DNA of 64,000 nucleotides from Sipunculus nudus (lineage: Eukaryota > Annelida > Sipuncula > Golfingiida > Sipunculidae), in contig CM049319.1 of NCBI GenBank assembly GCA_026874595.1, positions 17,437,601 through 17,501,600 of the forward strand, written 5' to 3'. Positions 27,124 to 38,257 of this stretch are shown here, piece after piece (the stretch's first letter is position 1; every line of letters starts with the position of its first letter). The notes beneath the pieces were generated by a model. It ran no database searches. It worked only from the letters and a program-made list of their open reading frames with translations, and was not told the origin of the DNA. Made by a program: the position numbers and the translations under genes.

Positions 27124-27697
27124 AACTCGAGATCAAACGTTAATGGTTAAAATGAAAATTAAAGGGCCTCTGCCTTTGATGAACTCATTTCCCTCAGCAG
27201 ATTTTCCCCTTTACTTCATTTTATGCTGAATAAATATAACAAGATTGTGCAGCTTTAAAAGGTCCTTAAAATATGCCCTCAGTGTTTTCCAAAATGAAAG
27301 AGTATTAATGTACAAATTTATTGTAAAAAATCAAGATAACTTTTTTTTTTTAAAGTTTTCTGAGGAAAATTATTTCACAGAGAGCAAAAAATGAATATCG
27401 GCGATAAATATATAAAGAACCATTAAACTCTTTTGTTTCTCATCACTGGGTTAAAGAAAATGTGTTTTATAATTTAAAAAAAGGGCTCGGAGGGAGATGA
27501 TACGCTGAATCAATGCCCATGTTACAGATACGAGTGTCCATGGCAGCATCAAATTGGCTTACCTGTAAATTTTCATGTTTAGCCGAGACTTTACCGGGGT
27601 TTCTGACCACAGCTACCACGTGATGACCACGGTTAAGTGCCTGGGCTACAATATGTTCTCCAGTGCGTCCTGTCGCTCCTAACACAGCTAACTTCAT
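22823..27697 (-). CDS. BLVRB-like: Flavin reductase (NADPH)/biliverdin reductase B-like protein, copy B, four exons
   Basis: Paralog of copy A, convergent with it. Exons on -: 27697-27563, 26061-25863, 23810-23646 and 22965-22823. Exons 1-3 have exactly the lengths and phases of copy A, and exon 4 is one codon longer, giving 213 residues. It has the Rossmann motif GATGRTG (7-13), VVRNPGK, LSALGGDK, a FFIEWFVKPLFIG helix, SVRPPGLG and C-terminal RADVARFMLD. The strand equivalent to human Ser111 reads AVTAW, so that Ser is Ala here, unlike copy A. The human active-site His is also absent. Introns are GT-AG and no frame break was seen, so the gene looks functional. A possible polyadenylation AATAAA on - is at 22443-22438. 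Substrate is unknown. Confidence 0.9.
24462..24735 (+). repeat. Dispersed GGAGG/GTTTGTTCAC repeat, copy
   Basis: It starts cctctgcaaggagtgtatgc, followed by gtgtgtttgttcac, gaaattttcagg, a diverged gatccgg block, and caggaaagtcaccaa-agaatattcac. Related copies are at 1728-2060, 30283-30470, 46955-47115, 47558-47640 and, inverted, 61205-61333. It is non-coding and lies in copy B intron 2. Confidence 0.6.
24985..25200 (-). mobile_element. tRNA-derived SINE, same family as the copy at 58676
   Basis: Read on -, the body contains GAGAGTGGGTTGTAG, a core TTCTCCGGATCGTCCGAGTTCC, and a tail of TAAA repeats (24985-25005). The same core order occurs at 58676-58890. The tRNA-like head is degenerate. 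It is inserted in copy B intron 2. Confidence 0.6.
27047..27121. repeat. TA microsatellite in copy B intron 1
   Basis: An uninterrupted (AT)n run of about 75 bp. The translated YIYIYI frames here are artefacts. Confidence 0.95.
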
Positions 27698-28819
27698 TAT
27701 TGCTCAAAAGGTCGCAGCCCTTTTATTTAACACCTGTAGCTTGGAAACAGTTATGGTCTTTCGATGTAACATGCGACTTTTTAAACACCTACAAATTGAG
27801 TCCGCGGCAACATTCGCGCACGGTCAAGATCTGACTGACATTTCATGTCAGACTGCGTAGGGTCGGACTCACAAGAGTACACATCAGCAGGGTATGATTT
27901 GTGGGCGTTCAGAACAACGGCCCACAATGCACCGGGGCTACATACAAAGATGGCGTGAATATAAATGTAGTGATGAGGGTAATGTAGACCGTTTAATTAC
28001 GTTGTATAACAAATGTTTCAAGGCAAATTACATAAACATGGGTGTTTTTTGTGGAGTTCACGGAACCAATAGTATGCGCATGTGAAATGTAAACAAAAGG
28101 TGTTTCCTTGAATGTAACAAAACTTTGAGAGTTGAGACAAGCAGTCCCAGGAGTTCAACGTGCGTAACTAGAAGCGGTACGTTTTGAAAAGAAATTTCTT
28201 CCGGAAGGGTAGACATAACCTTGAAGAGAGGGTACGCGCTTGCGCGCCTGGTTTGACCCGCTGTTTCACCACCTCCTTTTCACATCCTTCGTGGAATAAG
28301 TGTTTGTATTGTTGAACAGGATTTTTCAAAGGGGGGAGGGGGGTTCCTAGGAAACATGAGAGGTACCTCTGCTTGACCCCAAAGGGAGAAATACCTACCT
28401 TCCATAGAAACAGACTTATTTTATAATATGAGAAACCAATCTAGATTTCACAGCACTTATGGAGGTCAAGGTCATTGGTCACATGTGTATGCAAAAACAC
28501 AGGCACTTGTTTCCAGCACCAAAATGGCCTAGAAACCGTAGACACAATGAGTATGGGCGATATACACGCTATAAAAGAACAAGGTAATGAACTCCACCGC
28601 TACGCGGGCAAGACAACTTTTTTTTCACAAAGTCCGAATTCCGAAGAAATATCCGCTTCACAAGCATGATCGCATGCCTTTTAGTTGAAAACATCTTTAT
28701 TAACAAGATTAAAATTTCAAAAATAAAACTTCTCTACACTAACCACGAATTCCAGCACGTTTAATCCAGCTGCGACACCGTCATTTGTCATGTATACATT
28801 TACTAGTTGCGGAAGTTGA
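27698..28819. other. Upstream region of reductase copy B, no gene recognised
   Basis: It holds the presumed promoter of copy B on -, but no clear TATA box was identified. Short open frames have no recognisable domains. A G-rich run lies near 28330-28350. Confidence 0.4.
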
Positions 28820-29054
28820 CGTCATCCCGGGCTGAATGGATTTCCCCCTGAGCTGGCCGCTGTGATTGGCTCCATGGGACCAGTCATTTTCTAGAACCAT
28901 TTTAGGCGCACTATTCAAACAGCTGTCAAATTGTCTATGAAGTTGAAAATCAGTGAGCATGGCATGCAAACACAACCAGGACCATTATGTCACTTGTTTT
29001 GTATACATTAACGTCTGTTTTATAACCATAACATACATTAAGCCCGGGATGACG
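28820..29054. mobile_element. 235-bp MITE with 19-bp terminal inverted repeats
   Basis: The left end, CGTCATCCCGGGCTGAATG, and right end, CATTAAGCCCGGGATGACG, are reverse complements with one mismatch. The interior is non-coding. No target duplication was evident. Confidence 0.7.
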
Positions 29055-29169
29055 CGTTCGTTTCCGGAGAACTCCTCTGAGACTACTGGGCGGATTTTTC
29101 CGAAACTTACACCAATTATCGGGTCACATGTGAACTGGTGCCTAACCAATCGGCCTTGACCCATTTACC

Positions 29170-29580
29170 TTTCCTCTCTGCCCAGCGTCCGTTTGTGCGT
29201 CTGTTTCCACACATAAACCCACATATCTCGGGAACCGTTCGACCAATGAGGAAAAAAAAAATTACACAAATGTAGCCCTTGGATAGCTTTATAACATACA
29301 CAAAAATGGTGGCGCCACCTGCAGCCATTTTCACACAGCGTCCATCTGTTTGTCTGCCTTGGGTTAAAATTACTCATATCTCTGCAGTGGTTTGACCAAA
29401 TTACTTGAAATTCGGCATGCGTATACATTCCGCATAGCTTTCTTGATTTTATGACAGGTGGCGCCACTTACATTCACGTTCACGCTGTAGACATCCATGC
29501 TTATATCTCCGGACTCGTTTAACCAATCAGGAAAAAAATCTTACACAAATGTAGCCCTTGGATGTTGTGGTGTGGTCCAT
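29170..29580. repeat. Two-unit tandem repeat (about 277 bp) with GGTGGCGCCACC palindrome
   Basis: The block containing gaccaatgaggaaaaaaa and tacacaaatgtagcccttgg recurs about 277 bp later. Both halves contain a ggtggcgccac palindrome, also found in the unrelated-looking array at 13577-14470. It is non-coding. From 29581 to 30282 no gene was recognised. Confidence 0.65.
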
Positions 29581-30282
29581 TTTGAATAATGTGATCAATA
29601 GGCAAACGAGAGTAAATACAAAGTAACATATTTCAAAGTGTGAGGAATCTTGATTATCAGACAATATGATCTACAAAATAGCTGCAGTTTCGACAGTAAA
29701 GAGGTCGGTACTGTCATTAAACTGTATTGGGAACCACTTTTAATTAAAGGAATTGTTAATGGTGAGGCATAATGTTCTAAAATGCACCAACGTCTGCCCC
29801 CCCCCATGCCTCTCCCCTATGGATGACAAACCTACAGTTACAAAACAGGACACAACGGTCAAGATCTGATGTCATAAATAATATTGTGAGAACTTAATGA
29901 AAATAATTGTTCCAGGATGAAAATAATTTATTGTTCAAAATACACATATACATGTACACATATTTCACACATTATATACATAATAATATACAAAAATATA
30001 TATGCTCAAAAAGCCGATGGAAATATACAAGTTCAGTTGTAGGAGGTCATTTAAATGTCTGCTAAATTTGGTTATAGTTTTCTTTTTAATTGCAATTTGA
30101 TACCGTGGGACAGTCCTTTCACGCAAAACACGTTTCCGATGTCCTTGCTTTTCAGCAACTGCGGCTTCTCTTGTTCTGAAGAAATCGACACTTGTAGTTT
30201 CACGTGATTACTTGCGGTGTTATGCTTTGTGTGAACTGACGAAATCGCCGAAGGTTTTGTTGCCTCTACCACGTTAGTGTTT

Positions 30283-30470
30283 GCGTGTGTGTTTGTTCAC
30301 AAAGTATCATCCCCAATCTTAAACGATTCATATGAAATTTTCAGGGCAGTGTGGGAATGGGCTTTTGATTTGAGTTGGTGTGGATCGGGCAAATAAACCG
30401 GATTCAGAAATATTATCAAATAATATTCACAAACGTACAGTCATTATAGTATGCACAAATTGACAAACAT
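30283..30470 (+). repeat. Dispersed GTTTGTTCAC repeat, copy
   Basis: It contains gtgtgtttgttcac, gaaattttcagggc, gtgtggatcgggcaaa, ccggattcag and aatattcacaaacg in the family order shared with the copies at 1728 and 24462. Confidence 0.6.
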
Positions 30471-30645
30471 CGGCAAATTTTCAGCTGAAGGATGACGCAG
30501 CCTTTTCCTAAGACGAGATCCAACGATTTCCTTAATTATCGCCCCTTTGTCTGAAGTTTTCGTGTCTTCCTTGTCTGTCAGGTATCTTGCTATTAAGTCT
30601 TTTAAGTGTTTTGTACATATATACCTTGTGGGGCAGGACGTAGCC

Positions 30646-30800
30646 TGGTGGTTAGGCTTTCGTCTTTAGAGCTAGAGGTCTACGGTTCGAACCCTGAAGG
30701 TGCCTCAATGGCATTATGGTGAAATCTTACTTTAGGCTGAGAGGTTCTTTCTTATGGTGAAATCTTGCTTTAGGCTGAGAGGTTCGTTCTTATAGTTGAC
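30646..30800 (+). mobile_element. tRNA-derived SINE head with duplicated 3' part
   Basis: The A-box-like TAGCCTGGTGGTTAGG and B-box GGTTCGAACCC are spaced as in a tRNA. There is no clean acceptor-stem pairing, so it is a SINE rather than a tRNA gene. A roughly 39-bp unit (ggtgaaatcttactttaggc) follows twice, at 30715-30792. Confidence 0.65.
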
Positions 30801-31138
30801 TTTTTTATTATTACTGAACCCTTGTTTAAAACCTGATAGAAATGGGCTTTATGATAACAAATCATTCTGATCATATGGATACCTTCATTCTCATTCAATA
30901 GACAGTACCACTGATAGGGCCATGGACCTACCCTCTAAAATATTTACCTTGTGACATTTGGAAAAACTTTAATAATGTCTATGACAATGGTTTTTTCTTG
31001 TTATTGTAGCATTACTTGTGTGGCAGATATTTCCGCGTCAAGTTTACGCTTTATGTGCGACAGGACCGGTGTCAAACGATCCATTCCAGTATAGATACAG
31101 GGGTCCATTCGTTATCGGATGATCCTTAGTGTCACTTT

Positions 31139-31705
31139 TCACCAAACGCCTTTTTTTTTGTAAACGATGGATGTGACGTAGCAGGCACTAAGGGTAAATG
31201 TTCGATTATAACTATAAATGGTCGGGTTCCGAGACAACAAAGGAGCGCAAGTCGGACATTTGTTCATTTGTGTATACAGTGTATAAAATGATTCAAAGTA
31301 TTTTCCCTTTGGATTTGACGACTCTATGGACAAAGGATGGTCGTGAAGCATTAAAAGTACTTGAAGTACTGTCATTGGCTATGTTTTGCCATACTTTTGC
31401 CCTTAATTTGGCAATGGTGTGTTTTCGCATCTTCAACTTGCTTTAGTTTGTAGGGAATGTCGGCATTGTCATTGCATGGCTTCATCTCCCAGGCGCTTGT
31501 AAGCTTCTTTTGGAGGCTGATGCTTAGCCGCATCCTTTATTTTCCCAATGGTCTCTGAATTTTTCCTAATGTATTGATTTACTGAGCCTTTGACATTACC
31601 AAGTATGAGGGCAGATTCGGTATGTTCACCTGGATATTCAACAATGGCCACAACTGAAAATGTGGCATATGCACTGGAATGTTTAACCAGATGTATTTGA
31701 TTCAT
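31139..31705 (-). pseudogene. Degraded open frame, possibly transposon-derived
   Basis: On -, a 78-codon frame (31705-31469) with EHTESALILGNVKGSVNQYI and AAKHQPPKEAYKRLGDEAMQ ends in a stop. Similar composition continues in another frame to 31139 (HPLSIESSNPKGKYFESFY). The biased, protein-like composition over about 560 bp with a frame break suggests a decayed coding sequence. The family was not identified; a transposase is a guess from the repeat-rich context. Confidence 0.35.
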
Positions 31706-31820
31706 TGTATATCATTATAATTACCTAACGTATGTAATTATTAAGGGGTGCACATACATACACGCAATTGTTATATAAATATAACAAGCTTAATGTTAAT
31801 CCATCAGATTGTGATAACAT

Positions 31821-32755
31821 GTGTTTCGTCACTGGACTCAGACAATGTTTAAATACTCTCTGTATCGTCAGTCCTTCCGCTTTTTCGTCAATTGTCAATT
31901 GTCAACGCCAAAATCGACATTTCAGGTGGTCTTCGTGTGCTTACTTCAACAGGGGAACGGTTTTCTTTTAGTTTGCAGTCTTCATTCGTTAAGTCCTCAA
32001 CAAAGGGGATTCATTTGCCCACTACCATTTTTGTTTTTATTTTCCTTCTCTCAGACTCCTGACAGGCAGCTTCTGTTCATGTGTGACCCGGTCCACAACA
32101 TTCAACCTTCATCCTTCTGTTCTGTAACACCAATCAGTCTTATATTATATCATCGGCCATGTCGCTAAATACATGAGCTTTTATTTAATAAATCACAACT
32201 GTTTATCTTTCTCTTTACGTTCCTTGTCGATTCTTTGTGTCTCTATTTTCAGTGTTTTGTGTTCTGTCGCCACTGTGCTTTTTCTGGTTTGCCTCTCCAT
32301 AACTGTATTTCCTGTTGACTCCAGACTTTATTCCAATGAATCTAGTTTTCTATACAAACCTGCATGTCCAGTCTCATATCTTTCTATATCATTTCTCAGA
32401 CCCTCAATTCCTCATTGAACGGAAATTTTGAACTCTTCGATAGCATCCGTCGATGGTTTCTGTTCTAGAATGCATTGCACCATTTGCATCCATTAATGCA
32501 GCAATAGCCATACTCACCATTTTTGTATATATGTCAACCCACTTGGGCTGACGTGGCACCTTTCATTTTTTTCCTGTCCGTATTCCAAGAATCTTTCAAT
32601 ACTTGCTTGTTTTAGTTTTCCCTGATCAATTTTTCTTTCTCCCTGTCCACTTTTACTTTTTGGCCTTGTTGTACACATGGGACCTAATGCTATTTCTCCG
32701 AATCTTTTTGGCGAGAGCTCAAAAAGTGTGAACGCTAGTCCGCCATCTCGACCGG
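31821..32755 (-). pseudogene. Degraded LINE-type ORF1 (coiled coil plus RRM-like start)
   Basis: On -, from 32755: a MADxx-like start after cggtcgagatggcgg, then a basic stretch (KSKSGQGERKIDQGKLKQ), ASIERFLEYG, and a charged heptad-like segment (IERYETGHAGLYRKLDSLE). KIETQRIDKERKEKDKQ follows, and later NIRLIGVTEQKDEG, which resembles the first RRM strand of L1/Tx1-type ORF1. At least four stops or frameshifts break it. No ORF2 was seen next to it. Confidence 0.45.
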
Positions 32756-33362
32756 AAGTAAGAAATAAAATACTGTTTGATTATCATTAAAATGTAATAT
32801 TACAAAGGACAAGTCCTTAAATACAATTTTAGATTCAGTTACAACAAATTGATCATGTTAATTAATGAGATCATGTGCACAGGCAGCTCCCTTGGTGGTC
32901 ATTAAAGTTTTGATTGTAGACCAGGAGTCTATATCCTGGAGCCAATTTTATGATTAGCCTAATGTTAAGGTTCCTTATGTTCGTAATGCGGAATGCGTGA
33001 TGCGAATCCGAATGAATATGAGAAACTTCATATGTATGCCGGCAAGGCGGCATGCATGTTTTCTATATGTTAAACTGCATGGATACCATTCAGAACCGGC
33101 AAAAATCGCTACATGCAGCGATTAATTTTGTCAGATATACGTATTCCCGCATGCCGGATCCGCGCATAATGAATCTCACCTTATTTATATATAGTCAATA
33201 GCGATTTTGTCCACATCCCGTTTTTGCATCATGCATTCTGTCCATAAGAAATATAGCTATAAAATTATGTTTGTTTGAGTGAGATTTCGTTGATTTCTGT
33301 AGCGCCTCCAAAGGTTTTCTTATGAGTGCTTTTCATAAAAAGGCTTATATCTAAGGCAAAAA

Positions 33363-33634
33363 AAAGGTATGCTTATCAGGGACTTTCTTTCAGAAACCAG
33401 TGCAGGCGAACGATATTTTATATTTAACCTTTTATTGTATGTTTCGATAAAATGTCACATGATCAGTGAAAAACATGAAAATAACAGAATGTTTTTGTTA
33501 AACAGGTAAAATCAAAGGAAATCTTATCAAAATTTAATTATTTTATCTTTTGAAAAATTAAAATAAAAATAAAAATTCTTGATGCGGGGGTCAAAGTTGA
33601 CGCGGGCGGTGCCCGAGAACCATAACTTTGAACT
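33363..33634. mobile_element. MITE family copy 1 (TATGGTTCTCAGGCAC ends)
   Basis: It starts aaggtatgcttatcaggg and ends gcccgagaaccataacttt, an imperfect inverted repeat. Internal tgtatgtttcgataaaatgt and gatgcgggggtcaaagttga are shared with the copy at 54053-54330. A deleted derivative lies at 34085-34155. Confidence 0.6.
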
Positions 33635-34339
33635 TTTTTTTAACTTTGGCCTAACCTGTATTACTCACTTCATCAAGAGTCCAACGAAGCGAGGGGAACT
33701 TATAATACCTGGCCACCTGGACGAGGTATAAAATAGGAGCGACGGATTGGTAGAACTAGAATATGTGCACTCGACAAGGGACCAAGGTGTACTCGCCAAA
33801 TTACTGGGGCGTGGACAAAGTCAGGCATGGAACGTTGATTGACCGGAGCGCCCTCGAACATGTTGGTATCCGAGATGCATGTCGACAGGTTTTGTCTCAT
33901 GACCCAGTTATAATATACTTCATAGCTGGCGCAGCAAGGCATGTTCAACAGATACTCGTAACAAAAATAGTTGGAAGAAAGTCACATTAATGCAGGAATA
34001 CAAGAAGATAAATTAACACAATTTTGATAAGTTTTCCTTTGTTATGTAGTGCTTTTACCTGTTTAGAAAAAAATATGTAATAATAATAAAAAAAAAAAAA
34101 CGCCCGCCCGTCACTGATTTCTGAAAAGAGTGCCTGAGAACCATAGCTTTTTTGGCCTTAAATGCCTTAAATAATTGTATCCATGTCATGTTAAATTAGG
34201 AAAGGTAGCGAAAATCTATGGGAATACTAACCAATATTCGGAATCCTGGTTACTTTCCAATTCATGGCCATGTTTCTAATTAACATATTAACTGACCCAA
34301 GACATATCCGAGTGAACGTAAAATGTCAGCCCTTAAGGA

Positions 34340-34432
34340 GAAACTTGGAGAAATAAACCTCTAAGGGTTAGAAAAGGGCGCGGGGATGCAACACGAAAGT
34401 ACTCGAGGACAGCGTCCATTCGATCTCTCCTT
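34340..34432. repeat. Dispersed repeat with ATGCAACACGAAAGTACT core, copy
   Basis: It contains aacctctaagggtt, ggggatgcaacacgaaagta and gaggacagcgtcca. Diverged copies lie at 3801-3863 and 24770-24840. It is non-coding. Confidence 0.55.
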
Positions 34433-34436
34433 TAGG

Positions 34437-34640
34437 AAAAAAGGGGGGGGGTCCAACCCAGGAGGACTAATGAAACCCTGAAAAAAGGTCCCCAGGTCTG
34501 GAAAAGGGGGAGGGGGGGGGTGAAGGCCTCAAAATTTTGTCTGAAGCCCTTAAAAAACGTAGTTTCTGATAAAAGGGGGGGGGGGGTTCCGGACCCCCTG
34601 GAACCCCCCCCCCCCCCCCGGGATCCGTTGTGCCCAGAAA
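34437..34640. repeat. G/C-homopolymer block
   Basis: Several G runs and a C run of about 15 are interleaved with A+T-rich spacers. The sequence has G-quadruplex potential. The open frame reading through it on - has no domain support. Confidence 0.6.
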
Positions 34641-34799
34641 AAAAGAATAGCAAGAAAAGGCCCTTAGTGCTGACATCTGTTGGCTAGTTTTGTAACAAAT
34701 ACGTTCTGTGCAGCAATCTGCCATCAATCTGGTCGTATAGATACGACACAGCCAAGTATAGTTATAATCTAAATGCGTTGTATTCCTCACGATTCCCAC

Positions 34800-35860
34800 T
34801 AGAGGTCCATTCTTACATGAAGTATATGTAGGGATCCATTCTGTGATGATACATGCAGAGATCCCTTCTGTCAGGAAGTACATGCAGAGGTGGGTCCTAA
34901 AAAGATCCATTTTATGTGAACTACATGTAGAGATCCGTTCATACATGAACTACATGTAGAGATCCGTTCATACATGAACTACATGTAGAGATCCGTTCAT
35001 ACATGAACTACATGTAGAGATCCGTTCATACATGAACTACATGTAGAGATCCGTTCATACATGAACTACATGTAGAGATCCGTTCATACATGAACTACAT
35101 GTAGAGATCCGTTCATACATGAACTACATGTAGAGATCCGTTCATACATGAACTACATGTAGAGATCCGTTCATACATGAACTACATGTAGAGATCCGTT
35201 CATACATGAACTACATGTAGAGATCCGTTCATACATGAACTACATGTAGAGATATGTTCATAAATGAACTACATGTAGAGATCGGTTCATACATGAACTA
35301 CATGTAGAGATCCGTTCATACATGAACTGCATGTAGAGTTCCATACATACATTAAATACATGTAGAGATCCGTTCATACATGAACTACATGTAGAGATCC
35401 GTTCATACATGAATCATATGTAGAGATCGATTCATAAGGGAACTGCATGAAGAGATCCATTCATACATGAATTACATGAAAAGATCCATTCATACATGAA
35501 CTACATGTAGAGATCAATTCATACATGAACGACATATAGAGATCCCTTTATACATGAACTACCTAAAGATCTTTTCATACATGAACTAGATGAAGATATC
35601 CAATCATACATGAACTACATGAAGAGATCCGTTCATACAATAACTATATGAAGGGGTCTATTCATATATGAACTACACGTAAAGATCTATTCACACATTA
35701 ACAACATGAAGAGATCCATTCTAACAAGAACTACATGAAGAGATTCATTCATACATAAATTATATGTAGAGATCCATTCAAACGGGAGCTTCACCGAAAG
35801 ATCCATTCATACATGAACTGCATGAAGGGATCCGTTGATACGTGAAATACATATAACGGG
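34800..35860. repeat. 29-bp minisatellite, about 36 copies
   Basis: The unit is roughly acatgaactacatgtagag plus atccgttcat. It is nearly perfect from 34920 to 35260 and increasingly diverged toward both ends, especially after 35400. Each unit contains TACATG-N5-CATGTA, a small inverted repeat. Confidence 0.95.
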
Positions 35861-36245
35861 TGTGGGATGAACACTTATCATTTGTCATCTATATCCCTTT
35901 TTCCTCCCCCGACCATAAGACATTCTTTAAATAAAGTTTTAGGTGATAACCTGAAAAGCATTTTTTCTAATGGTAAACCAAAATGGTTAGGTTCCTGTCT
36001 GTGTCGCACGCAGTTTTCCTATAACAAAACCCACAATACTGGCTCAGAGGGTAAAAGCAGCGCGCTATACGTGGAATTGGCCTATTAATTGTTTTTGGCA
36101 CAACCATTTAGAACTATTATATCAGAAGGGTTGAACACTCCGAAGTCAAAGCTTCCCGCATAGCTGTCCCTGATTCCTTAGCTGGCTAATTGTCTTGACC
36201 GTGGCCGGCTACATTGTACTTTGCTCTTTCTCACATCTAGTCTAG

Positions 36246-36270
36246 CCCCCCCCCCCCCCCCCCCCCCCCC
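36246..36270. repeat. C homopolymer, 25 bp
   Basis: A pure C run; its length is unreliable in any assembly. Flanking 35861-36395 holds no recognised gene. Confidence 0.9.
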
Positions 36271-36394
36271 TCGTGAGAATAGCCTCGCTCTTCATAAAAA
36301 GCGACTAATGAAGCGACCGATTCGACAGAAAGTCGTAAACAGAGGGAGTCAGAAATTGTTCTCGTCACATAGGTGTTTCTCCGTGATAAATGTG

Positions 36395-37120
36395 TTTATT
36401 GTCGAAGGCGCCGTCGGCATGGCTAAAATGATGCTAAAATGATGTTAACGCAATAACTCGAAAAGAATTTGAGGTCACCAAACGTGCAGCATTGATTCAC
36501 CTTATCAAGGGCTAGGTCAAATTCGAACATGGGTGACCTTGACGCATTTTCAAGGTCACATAAGCGATAATGCTAAAACGATGTAAACGCAATAACTGGA
36601 ATAGAATTCGAGGTGCAGTCACCAACCTGACAGCATTTATGCACCATATCAAGGGCTAGGAAAAGTTTGAACATCGAGGACCTTGACGTATTTTTCAAGG
36701 TCACAGCGGCGTTTATATTAAATAATGTTAACCCAATTACTCGAAAAAAAAATTAGGCTTGGTTACCAATTTTGCAGCATTGATACAACTCGTTAAAGGC
36801 TTGGTCAAGTGTGAATATGGATGACCTTGAGGCGTTTTTAAGGTCACATCGGCGATGATGCTAAATGATGTTAACGCACTAACTCGAGAAAATTAAGGTT
36901 TGGTCACCACATTTACAGCTTTAATGCACCTCATTAAGAGCTAAGTCAAGTTCGAATATGGATGACCTTGACGCATTTTTCAAGGTCACTGAGGCGATAT
37001 TGCTTGAATGAATTTTACGCAATAACTCGAAAAGCATTTGAGGCACAGTCACCAAAATTGCAGCGTTGACGTACTTCATCAATGGATAGGTAAAGTTTGA
37101 ATATGGGTTACTTTGATGGA
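36395..37120. repeat. 142-bp tandem array with TGACCTTGA/TCAAGGTCA inverted sites
   Basis: About five diverged units. Each contains TGACCTTGACGCATTTTTC followed by AAGGTCA, then cgatgatgctaaa, gttaacgcaataactcga, gcagcattgat and aagggctaggtcaa. It ends about 330 bp upstream of the retrotransposon. Confidence 0.85.
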
Positions 37121-37447
37121 GGTTTCTGGGAAGCCGAGGTCATCTTGGTGGGATAATGCTAGAATCGACCACTCTCAGATTTCATACAGGTTTTCACAAC
37201 TTTTTCCAGCTATTACCACAAGGTGGGGGACATACTTGGTCCGTTCCACAGACCAACTTTTCCCTTGTCAGTATATGTCGCGAGAAAAAAATATTCCGCT
37301 CCTGAAAACATCGATTAAAATTATTGTATACATGTGAACTATTTGCCCGTTATTCACTTGTAAGTGATCTATCTGTCCAACACATGTATTTGTTTGGTAA
37401 AGCAGCTGGTTTCCTAATCTTTTAATTCTACTTTTCACAATGCAGGA

Positions 37448-37452
37448 TACAA
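37448..37452 (+). repeat. Left target-site duplication of the LTR retrotransposon
   Basis: TACAA immediately precedes the 5' LTR. A TACAA also follows the 3' LTR at 46500-46504 after four extra TA bases, which fits a 5-bp duplication with slippage in a TA run. Confidence 0.5.
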
Positions 37453-38044
37453 TGTAACAGGCTCAGGTGTAGACTCCGATAGTGTACGTGATGCCCAATA
37501 GAGGGCACCCAATTTATAGCCTTTTAAGTTCATTTTAGTGTCTATGATGTCCGACAGGGGGCATCACTAGTTAATTAGTCATTTGCATATATTTCCTTAT
37601 AGGGTTAAGTTCACTTATCTAATATGCACACGTCACACTGCACCTGACATCTGACTCTGCCGCCAAAACGACTTCAATATTCTCCATTTTTGCGCCATTC
37701 CGTCACCAAACTTCGTAATGGCAACACGCCATAACCGTTGTATGTTTATTACTTCACAGGTAAGCATTGCCTTCATTGCCTACGATAGTCATTACTATAT
37801 GCGTTCGTAATTTCGTACAAGGTTACTACAAATATCAATGTTTGTGTGTCAATGGCGTAATTCATTTCATAATTTTCAGTCTCGTATTATAACTCTCTAT
37901 TAAGCCTCATATTTGTCTTCACAAGAGTATCCACTGTACTTTTGTATTATAGTGCGTTTGTCTAATGACATTCTGTAATACTACTTGTAACCCATTTACA
38001 TTTGAATATTGTATTTCTTAAAATGTCTCTGGATTGTAACTACC

Positions 38045-38079
<35 letters not shown>

Positions 38080-38256
38080 CCATTGTAATAGAAAAAGAGG
38101 ATTCCGTCACCAAACTTCGTAATGGCAACACGCCATAACCGTTGTATGTTTATTACTTCACAGTAAACCCTTTTCACCACATCAGTCGTTTGTTGTCGTA
38201 TGATGGAAGAGAGAGGACACTTCCCCTTTTGTTAACCCAGTCGAAGGACTGTTATA
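37453..38256 (+). repeat. 5' LTR of the gypsy element
   Basis: An 804-bp LTR beginning TGTAACAG and ending CTGTTATA (inverted ends, one mismatch). A 63-bp segment (attccgtcaccaaacttcgt...) occurs twice inside, at 37697-37759 and 38101-38163. The first copy is followed by a donor-like CACAG|GTAAGC. TATAAAA at 38071-38077 lies about 25 bp before the second copy and is a candidate promoter. Confidence 0.95.
38071..38077 (+). promoter_or_regulatory. Candidate TATA box in the 5' LTR
   Basis: TATAAAA at the end of a TA microsatellite would direct initiation near 38100, where the second internal 63-bp repeat begins, suggesting the U3/R boundary. The same motif is at 46310-46316 in the 3' LTR. Confidence 0.45.
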
Positions 38257-38257
38257 A

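Noticed and set aside
30646-30718. Possible tRNA gene (A and B boxes)
   Set aside because: Acceptor and anticodon stems do not pair well and a SINE body follows; called a SINE head instead.
33763-33990. 75-codon frame on + resembling a small protein
   Set aside because: No motif, no splice or promoter support, and an antisense frame of similar length.
34467-34946. 159-codon open frame on -
   Set aside because: It crosses G/C homopolymers and the edge of the 29-bp minisatellite; composition is repeat-driven.
34800-35860. CRISPR-like array
   Set aside because: Units are contiguous 29-bp repeats without unique spacers in an animal genome; it is a minisatellite.
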